A stretch of DNA of 64,000 nucleotides, taken from contig DASUGH010000035.1 of assembly GCA_036274155.1 (NCBI GenBank), positions 10,890-74,889 on the forward strand, read 5' to 3'. A program made the position numbers and the translations under genes. Below are positions 44,145 through 52,904 of the stretch, piece after piece. Source of the stretch: Gp6-AA40 sp036274155. Lineage in GTDB: Bacteria > Acidobacteriota > Vicinamibacteria > Vicinamibacterales > UBA2999. The stretch's first letter is position 1. Every line of letters begins with the position of its first letter. The notes below the pieces were generated by a model. It did not search any database, was not told the DNA's origin, and was given only the letters and a program-made list of their open reading frames with translations.

Positions 44145-46088
44145 ATGACGATGCTCGACCGGATGCGCCGGCACAAGAACTATCTCAAATGGTTCCTGGC
44201 GCTCGTCGCCGTGTCCCTGTGCCTCTACCTGATTCCCAATTTCCTCGATCCGTCCATCTCGACGTCCGGCAGTGCCACGTCGGGGGAAGTCATCGCCAGC
44301 GTCGGAGATCGCAAGGTCACGGTAAAGGACTTCGACGCCCGTTATCAGGCGCAGCTGGCCTCGTACCGCTCGCAGTTCGGCGCCAGCGTCAATGAGAGCC
44401 TGTTGCGCCAGCTCGGCATCGAGCAGCAGGTGCTCCGGCAGCTCATCGAGGAACAGGTCGCGGCGATCGAAGCGGAGCGCCAGGGCATCCGGGTGAGCGA
44501 CGAGGAGCTGGCGTCGCAGATTCTCGCCGTGCCGCTGTTCCAGGAGAACGGCCAGTTCATCGGCGATCGCGCGTACCGGCAGGTGCTGCAGTCGCTCAAT
44601 CCGCCCTTGACCGTGAGCGAGTTCGAAGGGGACATGCGCCGCTCGATCGAGCTCGATCGCCTGCGAACGGCGCTCACCGACTGGATGGTGGTGTCCGACG
44701 CCGAGCTCGAACGCGAGTACAAGCAGCGCAACGAGAAGATCAAGCTGCAGGTCGTGGCGCTGACTGCCGGTGCCTTCCGCGACACGATCACGGTGACCGA
44801 CGCCGACGTCAGCGCGTATTTCGACGCTCACAAGGCCGACTACCGCGTCGGCGAACGGAGGAAGATTCGCTACTTCCTCATGGATCTGGAAAAGGCGCGC
44901 CTGAAGGTCACCGTCACGCCCACTGAGATCCAGCGTGACTACAACGACAACCTCGAGCGCTACCACACGCCCGAACAGATCAAGGCGAGCCACATCCTGC
45001 TCAAGACCGAGGGAAAGAGCGAGGCGGAGGTTCGCACCAGGGCGGAAGGCATCCTCAAGCAGCTCAAGGGCGGCGCCGACTTCGCCGCGCTGGCCAAGCA
45101 GGTGTCCGAAGACGAGGCGACGAAGGAGAAAGGCGGCGATCTGGACTACTTCACGCGCGGGAAGATGGTGCCGGAATTCGAGAACGCCGCCTTCGCGATG
45201 CAGCCGGGACAGTTGAGCGATCTCGTGAAGTCCCAGTATGGCTTTCACATCATCAAGCTGATCGACCACAAGCCGGAGGTGACCCGTCCGCTCGACGAGG
45301 TGCGCGCCGAGATCACCGAACGGCTCACCCAGCAGAAAGCGAGCCGGCAAATCGCCGATCAGGCCAGCCAGCTCGCGACGACCGTCAGATCGGCGGCCGA
45401 CCTGCAGCGGGGTGCCAACGAGGCAGGCGCGACGCTCGAGACGTCGGAGCTCTTTACGCGCGACCAGCCGATCTCAGGCCTCGGTGTGGCGCCGCAGGCC
45501 GCCGACGCGGCGTTCCGGCTCAAAGACATGAACGAGGCCGCCGGACCGATCGACACGCAGCGCGGTCCGGTGTTCATGGCGATGGTCGAGCGGAAAGATC
45601 CCTACGTTCCGGAGCTCAAGGAGGTGGAGACTCGCGTGCGCGAGGATCTGATCCGCAGCCGCGGCACGGAGCTCAGTCGCAAGCGCGGCGCCGAGATCGC
45701 CGCGACGCTCAGCGGTGCCAAGGACTTCAAGGCTGCCGCCAAGGCGCTCGGATTCGAGGCCAAGGAAACGGCGCTGATCTCGCGTGGAGCGCCGATCCCC
45801 GATGTCGGCGTCAGTGCAGATATCGACAAGGTTGCGTTCAGCCTGCCGGTGGGCGGCGTCAGCCAGCCGATCTCGACGAGCGACGGCACGGCTATCGTCA
45901 AGGTCACCGAGCGGGACGAAGCGACGCCCGAGGAGCTGAAGAAGGACCGCGAGACGTTTCGCGCCGAGCTCCTCAACGAGCGCCGGGAGCGGTTCTTCAG
46001 CGCCTACATGAACAAGGCGCGTGAGCGCACGCCCATCGAGGTCAACAACGACGTGATCCGGCGGACGCTCAACGCACGCGGGTTGTGA
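44145..46088 (+). CDS. ppiD: SurA/PpiD-type membrane-anchored peptidyl-prolyl isomerase
   Basis: The 647-residue protein has one N-terminal membrane anchor (WFLALVAVSLCLYLIPNFL). A SurA-N/PpiD chaperone domain follows (VIASVGDRKVTVKDFDARYQ, LLRQLGIEQQVLRQLIEEQVA). A parvulin domain lies at about 280-375 (IKASHILLKTEGKSE, GGDLDYFTRGKMVPEFENAAF, YGFHIIKLIDHK), and a second, degenerate parvulin-like part comes near the C-terminus. It folds proteins emerging from Sec in the periplasm. It is divergent from the GGDEF-mre operon, and its 3' end overlaps convergent sppA by 20 nt. Confidence 0.92.
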   Translation: MTMLDRMRRHKNYLKWFLALVAVSLCLYLIPNFLDPSISTSGSATSGEVIASVGDRKVTVKDFDARYQAQLASYRSQFGASVNESLLRQLGIEQQVLRQLIEEQVAAIEAERQGIRVSDEELASQILAVPLFQENGQFIGDRAYRQVLQSLNPPLTVSEFEGDMRRSIELDRLRTALTDWMVVSDAELEREYKQRNEKIKLQVVALTAGAFRDTITVTDADVSAYFDAHKADYRVGERRKIRYFLMDLEKARLKVTVTPTEIQRDYNDNLERYHTPEQIKASHILLKTEGKSEAEVRTRAEGILKQLKGGADFAALAKQVSEDEATKEKGGDLDYFTRGKMVPEFENAAFAMQPGQLSDLVKSQYGFHIIKLIDHKPEVTRPLDEVRAEITERLTQQKASRQIADQASQLATTVRSAADLQRGANEAGATLETSELFTRDQPISGLGVAPQAADAAFRLKDMNEAAGPIDTQRGPVFMAMVERKDPYVPELKEVETRVREDLIRSRGTELSRKRGAEIAATLSGAKDFKAAAKALGFEAKETALISRGAPIPDVGVSADIDKVAFSLPVGGVSQPISTSDGTAIVKVTERDEATPEELKKDRETFRAELLNERRERFFSAYMNKARERTPIEVNNDVIRRTLNARGL

Positions 46089-47838
46089 GGACCGGCATCA
46101 GCGCCAGCGGCTCTCCTCGACGAAACAGGCGAATCGCCGATGTAGCCGACGTCAACGCCTCACCGCGCGCGTCGAGCAGGGTCCAGAGACTCCCCACACG
46201 GCTGCCGCCGAACTGTTCGGCGAACGCTTCGTAGAACGTGCGCGGCGGCGGATAGGGCACGAGCTCCACGTCCTCGTCATCAGGAATGTTCGCGCGCTTC
46301 TTGGCAATCGCCACTGCAGTTCCAAGTCCCCCCAGCTCGTCGACCAGTCCCTGCGCCTTGGCCTGCACCCCGGTCCACACCCGCCCCTGGCCGATCGCGT
46401 CGATCCGCTCCGGAGTGGTGCCTCGCGCTTCGGCTGCCTTTTCGACGAACCCGTCGTAGAAGCTCTGCATGAAATCGGTGACCTTGGCGCGCTGCGCCGG
46501 GGTGTAGGGGCTGAAGGGCGAGTAGATGTCCGAGTTCGCGCCGCCCTTGATGGTCTCGTGGGTGACGCCGATTTTCGTCGCGGCCCCGCTCATCACAATC
46601 TTTCCAGAGTAGATGCCGATCGAACCGGTCAGCGTTCCCGGCTGCGCCACGATCACCTGCCCCGGCATCGCGATGTAGTACCCGCCGGAAGCCGCCAGGT
46701 CCGACATCGACGTGACGAGCGGGCGCGCGGGCTTCGCGTCACGGGTGATCATCAGCTCGCGCCAGATGACATCGGACGCCACCGCCGATCCGCCCGGACT
46801 GTCGACGCGCAGGATGATGGCCTTGATTGAATCGTCGTCGCGGATCCGGCGAATCTGCTCCACCATCGTCTCGGACCCGACGACGTCGCCGTTCACCGGG
46901 TCGAAACCGCTCCGCCCCGAGACGATTGTGCCGACCGCGTAGAGAACGGCGATGCGCGAGCGCGGCCGAATGCCGATCGACGAGGGCCTTACCCGCTCGT
47001 AGTCGGATCCGTCGACGCGCCGTCCGCGGCCGAGACTCTCACGCAGTTCCGGCACGCGGTCGTCGAGCTGGTCCTCATAGGCGAGATCGTCGACCAGACC
47101 GCCGCGCAGCGCGTCTTCGGGTGTAAACGGTCCTTCGTCGAGAAGCTTGCGCACCTCGGCTTCCGTCTTGTTCCGGCCCTCGGCGATACCGCGCACGAGC
47201 TGCTCGTACATGTCGCGATTGAGCGACTCGCTCATCTCCCGGTGGGCCGGGGTCATCGATTTCTCGGTCAGCTGGTTCGGCGCCGTCTTGTAGTCGCCGA
47301 TGTGGACGAAGTCGGGATACAGACCGAGCTTGTCGAGCGTGCCGCGAAGGAAGATCTCGAACGAGGCGACGCCCGTCAGATCGAGCGGACTCGTCGGCAG
47401 CAGATAGACGCGATCGGCGGCGCTCGCCACGTAGTATTCGCGGTCGCCACCGTATTCGAGGAACGCCACGACCTTCTTGCCTGAGCGCCGGAAGTCCAGC
47501 ACCGCATCGCGCAGCTCCTGCAGCTTCGCCCAATACGGCACGTCCAGCGTCGTCGGCATGAGGAGCACGGAGGTGATCCGCGAATCGCGTCTGGCCATGT
47601 TCAGGCTCCGGACGAGGGCGCGAATCGTTTCCTCCTGACGCCCGATAATCTGGCCAACCACGTCTCCAGGCGCCGTCTCGCGCAGAGCGCCCTGCGGCCG
47701 GAGAACCAGGGTCGACGAGTCGACGATGGACGGCCCGCGGGACGCGACGGTGAGCAGCAGCACGGCGCCGGCGATCGGAACGATCAGGGCCAGGCCGATC
47801 AGCGAGAAGAGAATGATGATGCCGCGGCGTCTCGCCAC
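46069..47838 (-). CDS. sppA: signal peptide peptidase SppA, 67K type
   Basis: The 589-residue protein degrades cleaved signal peptides in the membrane. It has an N-terminal membrane segment (IIILFSLIGLALIVPIAGAVLLL) and two crotonase-like halves. The general base Lys184 lies in GDYKTAPNQLTEKSMTPAHREMSE's first segment, and nucleophile Ser384 in SDLAASGGYY. AIILRVDSPGGSAVASDVIW and TGSIGIYSGKIV complete the site. The start GTG 47838 sits behind a perfect AGGAGG at about 7-nt spacing; the open frame beyond it is read-through. It is divergent from the FKBP gene. Confidence 0.95.
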   Translation of the reverse strand: MARRRGIIILFSLIGLALIVPIAGAVLLLTVASRGPSIVDSSTLVLRPQGALRETAPGDVVGQIIGRQEETIRALVRSLNMARRDSRITSVLLMPTTLDVPYWAKLQELRDAVLDFRRSGKKVVAFLEYGGDREYYVASAADRVYLLPTSPLDLTGVASFEIFLRGTLDKLGLYPDFVHIGDYKTAPNQLTEKSMTPAHREMSESLNRDMYEQLVRGIAEGRNKTEAEVRKLLDEGPFTPEDALRGGLVDDLAYEDQLDDRVPELRESLGRGRRVDGSDYERVRPSSIGIRPRSRIAVLYAVGTIVSGRSGFDPVNGDVVGSETMVEQIRRIRDDDSIKAIILRVDSPGGSAVASDVIWRELMITRDAKPARPLVTSMSDLAASGGYYIAMPGQVIVAQPGTLTGSIGIYSGKIVMSGAATKIGVTHETIKGGANSDIYSPFSPYTPAQRAKVTDFMQSFYDGFVEKAAEARGTTPERIDAIGQGRVWTGVQAKAQGLVDELGGLGTAVAIAKKRANIPDDEDVELVPYPPPRTFYEAFAEQFGGSRVGSLWTLLDARGEALTSATSAIRLFRRGEPLALMPVLTTRVR

Positions 47839-47958
47839 AGGAGTCCTCCTGAAAAGGTGGTGACCTATTCTAGAGGGGCGCTGACTCGATCCGAGCGCGC
47901 GGATGCGCGACATATAATCGGAGCGCGGCGTGGAAAGCCCGGCAGCACGAGGACGGAT

Positions 47959-48318
47959 ATGACCAACAACATCACTGAGCTCGTCAGCAGCGACGGGCTC
48001 GTGGGGAGCGGCGCGGAAGCGGCCGCCGGCCGTCGAGTCACGGTTCACTACACGGGCTGGCTCTACGACGAAGGCCGTGAGGATCGGAAGGGAAAGAAGT
48101 TCGACAGTTCACGCGACCGGAACGAGCCGTTCGCCTTCCGCCTCGGCGCCGGCGAGGTGATTCGCGGCTGGGACGTCGGCGTCGCAGGAATGAAGGTCGG
48201 CGGGCACCGCACGCTGACGATCCCTTCGGAGATGGGCTACGGCCGCCGCGGCGCCGGCGGCGTCATCCCGCCGAATGCGATCCTCGTGTTCGATGTCGAG
48301 CTGCTCGACGTGAAATAG
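47959..48318 (+). CDS. FKBP-type peptidyl-prolyl cis-trans isomerase
   Basis: The 119-residue protein is a lone FKBP domain: GRRVTVHYTGWLYDEG, KGKKFDSSRDRNEPFAFRLG, EVIRGWDVGVAGMKVGG, RRTLTIP-type strand (RTLTIPSEMGYGRRGAGG) and VIPPNAILVFDVELLDVK. All active-pocket aromatics are present. There is no signal peptide, so it is cytoplasmic. The start is ATG 47959 behind GAGGA. Its stop is followed after 7 nt by a 7-nt tandem array that runs to the start of the next gene. Confidence 0.95.
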   Translation: MTNNITELVSSDGLVGSGAEAAAGRRVTVHYTGWLYDEGREDRKGKKFDSSRDRNEPFAFRLGAGEVIRGWDVGVAGMKVGGHRTLTIPSEMGYGRRGAGGVIPPNAILVFDVELLDVK

Positions 48319-48325
48319 ATCCAGG

Positions 48326-48362
48326 CCCGAGCCCCGAGCCCCGAGTCCCGAATCCCGAGTCC
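48326..48362. repeat. heptanucleotide array between FKBP and RNA methyltransferase genes
   Basis: CCCGA occurs at 48326, 48333, 48340, 48347 and 48354, a strict 7-nt period with the last two bases varying (GC, GT, AT). The array ends one base before the GTG start of the next gene and leaves no room for a normal ribosome site. Confidence 0.9.
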
Positions 48363-48363
48363 A

Positions 48364-49797
48364 GTGATCGCGGAGCTCGACATCGAGTCGCTGAGCCTCG
48401 CCGGCGATGGCGTCGCCACCTGTCAACGTCGTCCGGTTGTCATCCCTGGCGTGATTCCCGGCGAGAGAGTGCGCGCAGATCTCACGCGCGCGGCCGGTGG
48501 ATGGCGCGGACGAGTGATCGAGGTGACGCGTGCGTCTCCCCACCGCGTCGCGCCTCGCTGTGCGCACTTCGGTCCCTGCGGTGGATGCGCCTGGCAGCAC
48601 ATCGCCTATCCCGAACAGCTGCGGCTGAAGACCGCGATCGTCGACAGGCTGCTTCGAACGGCGGCACCCTCGGCGCCCGCCGCCAGACCGGCCCTTGCCG
48701 CCGTGCCGCTCGACCGGCCCTGGGGCTACCGTCAGAAGGTGCATTTCGTGTTCGGCCATGGCACCAGCCGCCCTGACGACGGACGCCGGCGGCAGGGCGC
48801 CCGGCGAGGTGCGCCCACGCTCGTCATGGGCCATTACGGGCGCGGCTCACGGCGAATCGTGAGCGTCCGCGAATGCCCCGTGCACGACGACCGGGGGAAT
48901 GCGGTGGCCTTCGATCTGCGCGATCGCTTCGTTCGCGCCGGAGTGGCTGGAGCAGACGCCGCTCGAGCCGATCGCCGGTCACGAGATGGCTCGACGCCCG
49001 GTGCGTCGGCAGGAGTGCTGAAGAGCGTGGCGATACGCGTCGGGCACGCCACCGGCGAGCTGATGGCCACCCTCGTCGTGCGCGCCGCTTCGGACCGCCG
49101 GTTACGCGCCGCGACGATGGCCATGCTCGCCGAGACTGATCCCCCTCCGGCGCTGCATGTCAACGTGCATCCCCGCGACGACGGGTTCATCTTTGGAAAG
49201 GAGACGCGCCACATCGCCGGCGCCGGACGGCTTCGCGAGAGCATCGCCGGAACGTCGTTCCTGATCTCGCCGACCGCCTTCTTTCAAACCAACGTCGAGG
49301 CCGCGGGCCTGCTGGTCGAGCTCGTGCTCGAGGCGCTTCCGCCGTCGCAGGCGGTGATCGATCTTTACGCCGGCGCCGGATTGTTCTCCCTGCCCCTGGC
49401 GCGCGCCGGGCACGAAGTGATCGCCGTGGAGGAGAATCGCGCCGCTGTGGCTGACGGCGAGGCGAGCGTGCGGCTGAATGGTCTACCGGCGAGTCGCTGC
49501 CGCTTCGTGGCACAGCCGGTTGAATCCGCGCTCGGTCGGCTGCGCCGCGCCGACGCCGTCGTGCTCGATCCGCCGCGGGAGGGCTGCGCCCCTGGCGTCA
49601 TCCGCGAAGTATTCGGGACACTGCAGCCGCGATCGATTGTCTACGTGTCGTGCAATCCGGAAACGCTGGCGCGCGACCTCGCCGCTGCGCTTCCGTTCCG
49701 ATACCGGATCGAATCGGTGCAGCCGGTCGACATGTTTCCCCACACGGCGCATATCGAGACCGTCGTCGTCATGAGGCGGGAGCAGGGAGGAAGGTGA
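48364..49797 (+). CDS. RlmD/TrmA-family 23S rRNA (uracil-5-)-methyltransferase
   Basis: The 477-residue SAM-dependent enzyme has an N-terminal TRAM-like domain (IESLSLAGDGVATCQ) and an Fe-S cluster site (Cys66, Cys72, Cys75 in RCAHFGPCGGC, plus Cys171 in RECP). The catalytic domain has FFQTNVEAAGLLVELV, VIDLYAGAGLFSLPLA, VVLDPPREG and the catalytic Cys in YVSCNPETLARDL. It should form 5-methyluridine in rRNA; RlmD is the likely type but RlmCD or TrmA-like specificity is not excluded. The start is GTG 48364, directly after the array. A second array follows the stop. Confidence 0.92.
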   Translation: MIAELDIESLSLAGDGVATCQRRPVVIPGVIPGERVRADLTRAAGGWRGRVIEVTRASPHRVAPRCAHFGPCGGCAWQHIAYPEQLRLKTAIVDRLLRTAAPSAPAARPALAAVPLDRPWGYRQKVHFVFGHGTSRPDDGRRRQGARRGAPTLVMGHYGRGSRRIVSVRECPVHDDRGNAVAFDLRDRFVRAGVAGADAARADRRSRDGSTPGASAGVLKSVAIRVGHATGELMATLVVRAASDRRLRAATMAMLAETDPPPALHVNVHPRDDGFIFGKETRHIAGAGRLRESIAGTSFLISPTAFFQTNVEAAGLLVELVLEALPPSQAVIDLYAGAGLFSLPLARAGHEVIAVEENRAAVADGEASVRLNGLPASRCRFVAQPVESALGRLRRADAVVLDPPREGCAPGVIREVFGTLQPRSIVYVSCNPETLARDLAAALPFRYRIESVQPVDMFPHTAHIETVVVMRREQGGR

Positions 49798-49811
49798 GGA
49801 GTACCGGTGCA

Positions 49812-49874
49812 GGGTGCGGGGTGCGAGGGTGCGAGGTGCGAGGGTGCGGGGTGCGAGGGTGCGGGGTGCGAGGG
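49812..49874. repeat. GTGCG-type 7/8-nt tandem array downstream of the mxa-like operon
   Basis: GTGCG recurs at 49814, 49821, 49829, 49836, 49844, 49851, 49859 and 49866, alternating 7 and 8 nt, so the higher-order period is 15. It lies between the RNA methyltransferase stop and the convergent end of the mxa-like operon. The same array, in the same orientation, lies just upstream of that operon at 56234-56404. Confidence 0.9.
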
Positions 49875-49917
49875 CTTGCCCGCCGGAGCCGCGAGCGGCG
49901 AAGGCGGGTGAAGAGGG

Positions 49918-51012
49918 TCACAGGATGGACACGAGCAACAGCACCACGGCGGCGGCTGTCGCGGCCTGCCATGTCAGCTCGGTCCGTCGTCTGAGGAGAA
50001 TCGCTCCGACGCAGAGCACGACGCCGGCCGCGAGCAGGAAGCGCCAGTACAGCTCCTGGAAGCTCTCGATCACCTGGGCGCGCTCGTCCAGGTGGCGAAG
50101 GCGGTCGATGATCCCGAATGCGACGTCGCGATCAGATCCGCGGCCGATCTCGAAATACTCTCCTCCTCCACCCTGGGCCAGGCGAATCAGCGACCCGCGA
50201 TCGAGCACGGAGCGGATGGCTTCCACTGGCGTTGCGCCGGGACCGGTTGGCTGCGGGATGATCCCGCCAACCGTGGTCCCAACACCGACGACATAGACGG
50301 GGATCCTGCGCGAGCGCGCCTGCCGCAGCGACGTTTCGACGCTGCCGCTCCACGCCTGTCCGTCTGTGATCACGACGAAGGCACGCGGGTTGCCGCTCTT
50401 GCCGAACAGCTCCTCGTCTTTCTCGACCAGGCGCAGTCCCCAGCGAATCCCCTCTTCGATGTTGGTGTCCCAGGTCGGGGCGTCCTCGAGGCGGAACGGC
50501 GACCGATCACCGAGGTGATCGAGGAAGAAGAACAGCGCGTTGGGATCCTTCGTGAGGCGCACCTGCGGCGACGACAGGTGGGCGAACAGCGCCAGCGCCA
50601 CCCGGTCGCCGCGCCAGCTGAGCGCCTCGGCGAACGTGCGGAGGAACCGGACCGCGCGGCGCCAGCGATCCGGTGAAACATCCGTGACGTACATCGACGC
50701 CGAGCCATCGAGCAGGATGACCAGGTCCGCGCTCGACGTGCGCACTGCCGAGATTCGCGCGCGAGGACCCGCCAGAGCGACGATGCACAGGCTCGCGGCG
50801 ATGAGCACTGAGAGCCAGAAGGTCAAATCGCCGGCGAGCGCGAACCGCTCGCGCACCGGAACGAGACGGGAGCGGAACAGGCGCCGCGCGTCGGCGCGCC
50901 GGCGAATCACCTGCAGGATCCACAGGACGAGCAGCAGACCAGGAACGACGAGCAGCCACAGGTAGAGTGGGGTCTCGAAGCTGATGGTCTCGAAGTCGAT
51001 CCTGGGAATCAT
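49918..51012 (-). CDS. VWA-domain membrane protein, MxaL-like
   Basis: The 364-residue protein starts MIPRIDFETISFETPLYLWL and has two N-terminal membrane segments (LYLWLLVVPGLLLVLWILQV; FWLSVLIAASLCIVALAGP). A von Willebrand A domain follows with intact MIDAS (LVILLDGSASMYVTD, DxSxS) and FVVITDGQAW. Two C-terminal membrane segments end it. VWA domains bind metal and protein partners. By position, last after a VWA and a small MxaK-like gene, it corresponds to MxaL of methanol dehydrogenase maturation; a Bat-type aerotolerance protein is the alternative. The start ATG 51012 is 20 nt after the preceding gene. Confidence 0.85.
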   Translation of the reverse strand: MIPRIDFETISFETPLYLWLLVVPGLLLVLWILQVIRRRADARRLFRSRLVPVRERFALAGDLTFWLSVLIAASLCIVALAGPRARISAVRTSSADLVILLDGSASMYVTDVSPDRWRRAVRFLRTFAEALSWRGDRVALALFAHLSSPQVRLTKDPNALFFFLDHLGDRSPFRLEDAPTWDTNIEEGIRWGLRLVEKDEELFGKSGNPRAFVVITDGQAWSGSVETSLRQARSRRIPVYVVGVGTTVGGIIPQPTGPGATPVEAIRSVLDRGSLIRLAQGGGGEYFEIGRGSDRDVAFGIIDRLRHLDERAQVIESFQELYWRFLLAAGVVLCVGAILLRRRTELTWQAATAAAVVLLLVSIL

Positions 51013-51032
51013 GGACGCAGACGCGCGACGCG

Positions 51033-51722
51033 CTATCCCTTCCGCTTGTTCGGCGTCGCTTTGCCGGCCTCGGCCGCCTCGTTTCGCTCTTCGCCTTCGA
51101 GCGGGATGTACACCTCGAATTTCTTCATGTCGGCGGTCTTCGCAGGCGCGCCGGCGGTGCCAAGCGATGCGTCCTCGCTGTCCGGAGGCGGCGCCGACTT
51201 CCGGCGGCCCTTGGCCAGGTCGTCGCGCAGCCGCAGCAGGTACTCGTAGTTGTAGGCGGCGCGCTCGTCCCACTCGTCGCCCTTGAGCACGGTGAGGTAC
51301 CCGGCGATGGCCTCGTCGAGCGCCTGCATCGAGGTCTCCTTCGTGGTCGATCGGACCTGTCCGGCGCGATAGACGCCGTTGGCAACCAGCAGCTGCAGCG
51401 AGACGTTCTCGCCTTCGACGGCCCCCACCGGGTCGGACTCGCGCGGCATGAGCGCCTCGTACTCACGCTGCCAGTACTGGGCCGAGGCCTGGCGGGCGCG
51501 GAGATCGCGAGCCGCTCGCCCGCCCTCTCCCGGCAGCCAGCGCGTGTATTCCGCGTAGGACGCCGCCGACGACAGCTTCTCGGCCGCATCGGCGTAGCGA
51601 AGCGTGGCCAGATCCTCTTCCGCGGAGGCCATGTTCCGCTCGAACCGGGCGATGCCCATGCACACGGCGCCAGCCATCGCCACGAGCACGGCGGCGACCA
51701 CGAACCCTGCGATGCCTTTCAT
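51033..51722 (-). CDS. small anchored helical protein, MxaK-like by position
   Basis: The 229-residue protein has an N-terminal membrane segment (GFVVAAVLVAMAGAVCMGIA) and a helical, TPR-like body (EEDLATLRYADAAEKLSSAASY, QALDEAIAGYLTVLKGDEWDERAAYNYEYLLRLRDDLAKG). A Lys/Glu-rich tail follows. Sequence alone gives no family. MxaK proteins are small anchored proteins lying exactly between two VWA genes in mxaRSACKL, which is the position here. A BatC-like role would be the alternative, though BatC usually follows both VWA genes. Confidence 0.7.
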   Translation of the reverse strand: MKGIAGFVVAAVLVAMAGAVCMGIARFERNMASAEEDLATLRYADAAEKLSSAASYAEYTRWLPGEGGRAARDLRARQASAQYWQREYEALMPRESDPVGAVEGENVSLQLLVANGVYRAGQVRSTTKETSMQALDEAIAGYLTVLKGDEWDERAAYNYEYLLRLRDDLAKGRRKSAPPPDSEDASLGTAGAPAKTADMKKFEVYIPLEGEERNEAAEAGKATPNKRKG

Positions 51723-51745
51723 AGAACCTCCACCTGGTGACCTTG

Positions 51746-51776
51746 CCGGGACTCGGGATTCGGGATCCGGGACTCG
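51746..51776. repeat. heptanucleotide array inside the mxa-like operon
   Basis: GGGA recurs at 51748, 51755, 51762 and 51769 (strict 7-nt period), in the 55-nt gap between the MxaC-like stop and the MxaK-like start. It is the complement orientation of the CCCGA array at 48326, so on the coding strand of the operon it reads CCCGA. Confidence 0.85.
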
Positions 51777-51777
51777 A

Positions 51778-52860
51778 TCAGGGAAACGTCCGAAACACCG
51801 GCACGGTCAGCTTCATCGCCGCCGCGACGAGCCACACGGCCACCGCCAGCAGCGCGTAGCCGCCAAACCGCGGGCGCTGCATGCTGTACTCGCGGACCTC
51901 GATCTTGCCCGGCGTCAGTCGATCGATTTCCCTGAGCGCCTGCAGAATCGACTCCTCGTCGAACGCCGCGTAGAAGCGGCCGCCGGTCCGCTCGACCACG
52001 GCTTTCCAGATCTTGTCCTGCTCCACGCGGCCGAACGCCATCTTGTTGGCCGTGCGGATCATATAGAGCGGAATCCGATACGTTCGCGCTTCGGCGACCA
52101 GCGCGTCGAGCGGCCGCCCCTGGCGGTTGAGCTCCGAGTCGCGGCCGTCCGTGAACATGATCATCATGTTGCCGGACGCGTTCACGAAGTCGAACGCCTT
52201 GAAGAGCTGGACCGCCTGATCGATCCCCTGAACGATTGTCGTCCCCCAGTCGTTGAAGCGCCCCCACTCCTTCGGATCGCTGATGAGACGGATGCTGAGC
52301 ATCACATTCTCGTAGTCGGTGGTGAACGGCGTCACGACGTAGGCTTCGTTGCCGAACTGGATCAGCGAGATGAGGTCCTTGTAGGGACCGTCCATCCGGC
52401 GCTTCATGAATCGTTCGGCGGCCGACACCGCCGTGAAATACGTCGATTCGCCCTGCTTGTTCAGGTTCCTGGAATCGAACTTCAGCACCATGCTCGTGGA
52501 AGCGTCGACGAGCAGCGCGATTCGGCGCCCTGGATAGGAGATGTCCTCCTGCACGAATCCGGTGCGCGGGTCGGCCAGCGCGATCGCAAACAGCGGAATG
52601 CCGGCCACGAAGAGCACGAGCGGAATGTGCCGGCACATCGAGGCCGGAGACCAGCGCATGACGGGCACGATGGCGGGCAGCGCCACCGACGAGCCCGGCC
52701 GCCGGAATACGCCGCGCAGCAGCATCGTGATGACGCAGGTTGCGAGGAGCACCACGAAGAGGAGCAACGCTGCCCGCGTCTGGCCGAACTGAAGGTCGGC
52801 CCAGCGCACACGCGTCCACTCATCGAAGGTCGATTGGAGCGTGATAAAAAGCTCGCGCAC
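51778..52860 (-). CDS. VWA-domain membrane protein, MxaC-like
   Basis: The 360-residue protein has two N-terminal membrane segments (ALLLFVVLLATCVITMLLRG; IPLVLFVAGIPLFAIAL). Its VWA domain has MIDAS residues in IALLVDASTSMVLKF and NMMIMFTDGRDSE, the MIDAS Thr near TTIVQG. A C-terminal segment (GYALLAVAVWLVAAAMKL) ends it. In mxaRSACKL the first VWA protein is MxaC, needed for calcium insertion into methanol dehydrogenase; this assignment rests on gene order. It lies 44 nt after the MxaA-like gene, and its stop touches a heptad array. Confidence 0.85.
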   Translation of the reverse strand: MRELFITLQSTFDEWTRVRWADLQFGQTRAALLLFVVLLATCVITMLLRGVFRRPGSSVALPAIVPVMRWSPASMCRHIPLVLFVAGIPLFAIALADPRTGFVQEDISYPGRRIALLVDASTSMVLKFDSRNLNKQGESTYFTAVSAAERFMKRRMDGPYKDLISLIQFGNEAYVVTPFTTDYENVMLSIRLISDPKEWGRFNDWGTTIVQGIDQAVQLFKAFDFVNASGNMMIMFTDGRDSELNRQGRPLDALVAEARTYRIPLYMIRTANKMAFGRVEQDKIWKAVVERTGGRFYAAFDEESILQALREIDRLTPGKIEVREYSMQRPRFGGYALLAVAVWLVAAAMKLTVPVFRTFP

Positions 52861-52904
52861 CGGCAGCTACTCCGTTCGGGTCCTGGCGGCTGAAGATCCG
52901 CCCG

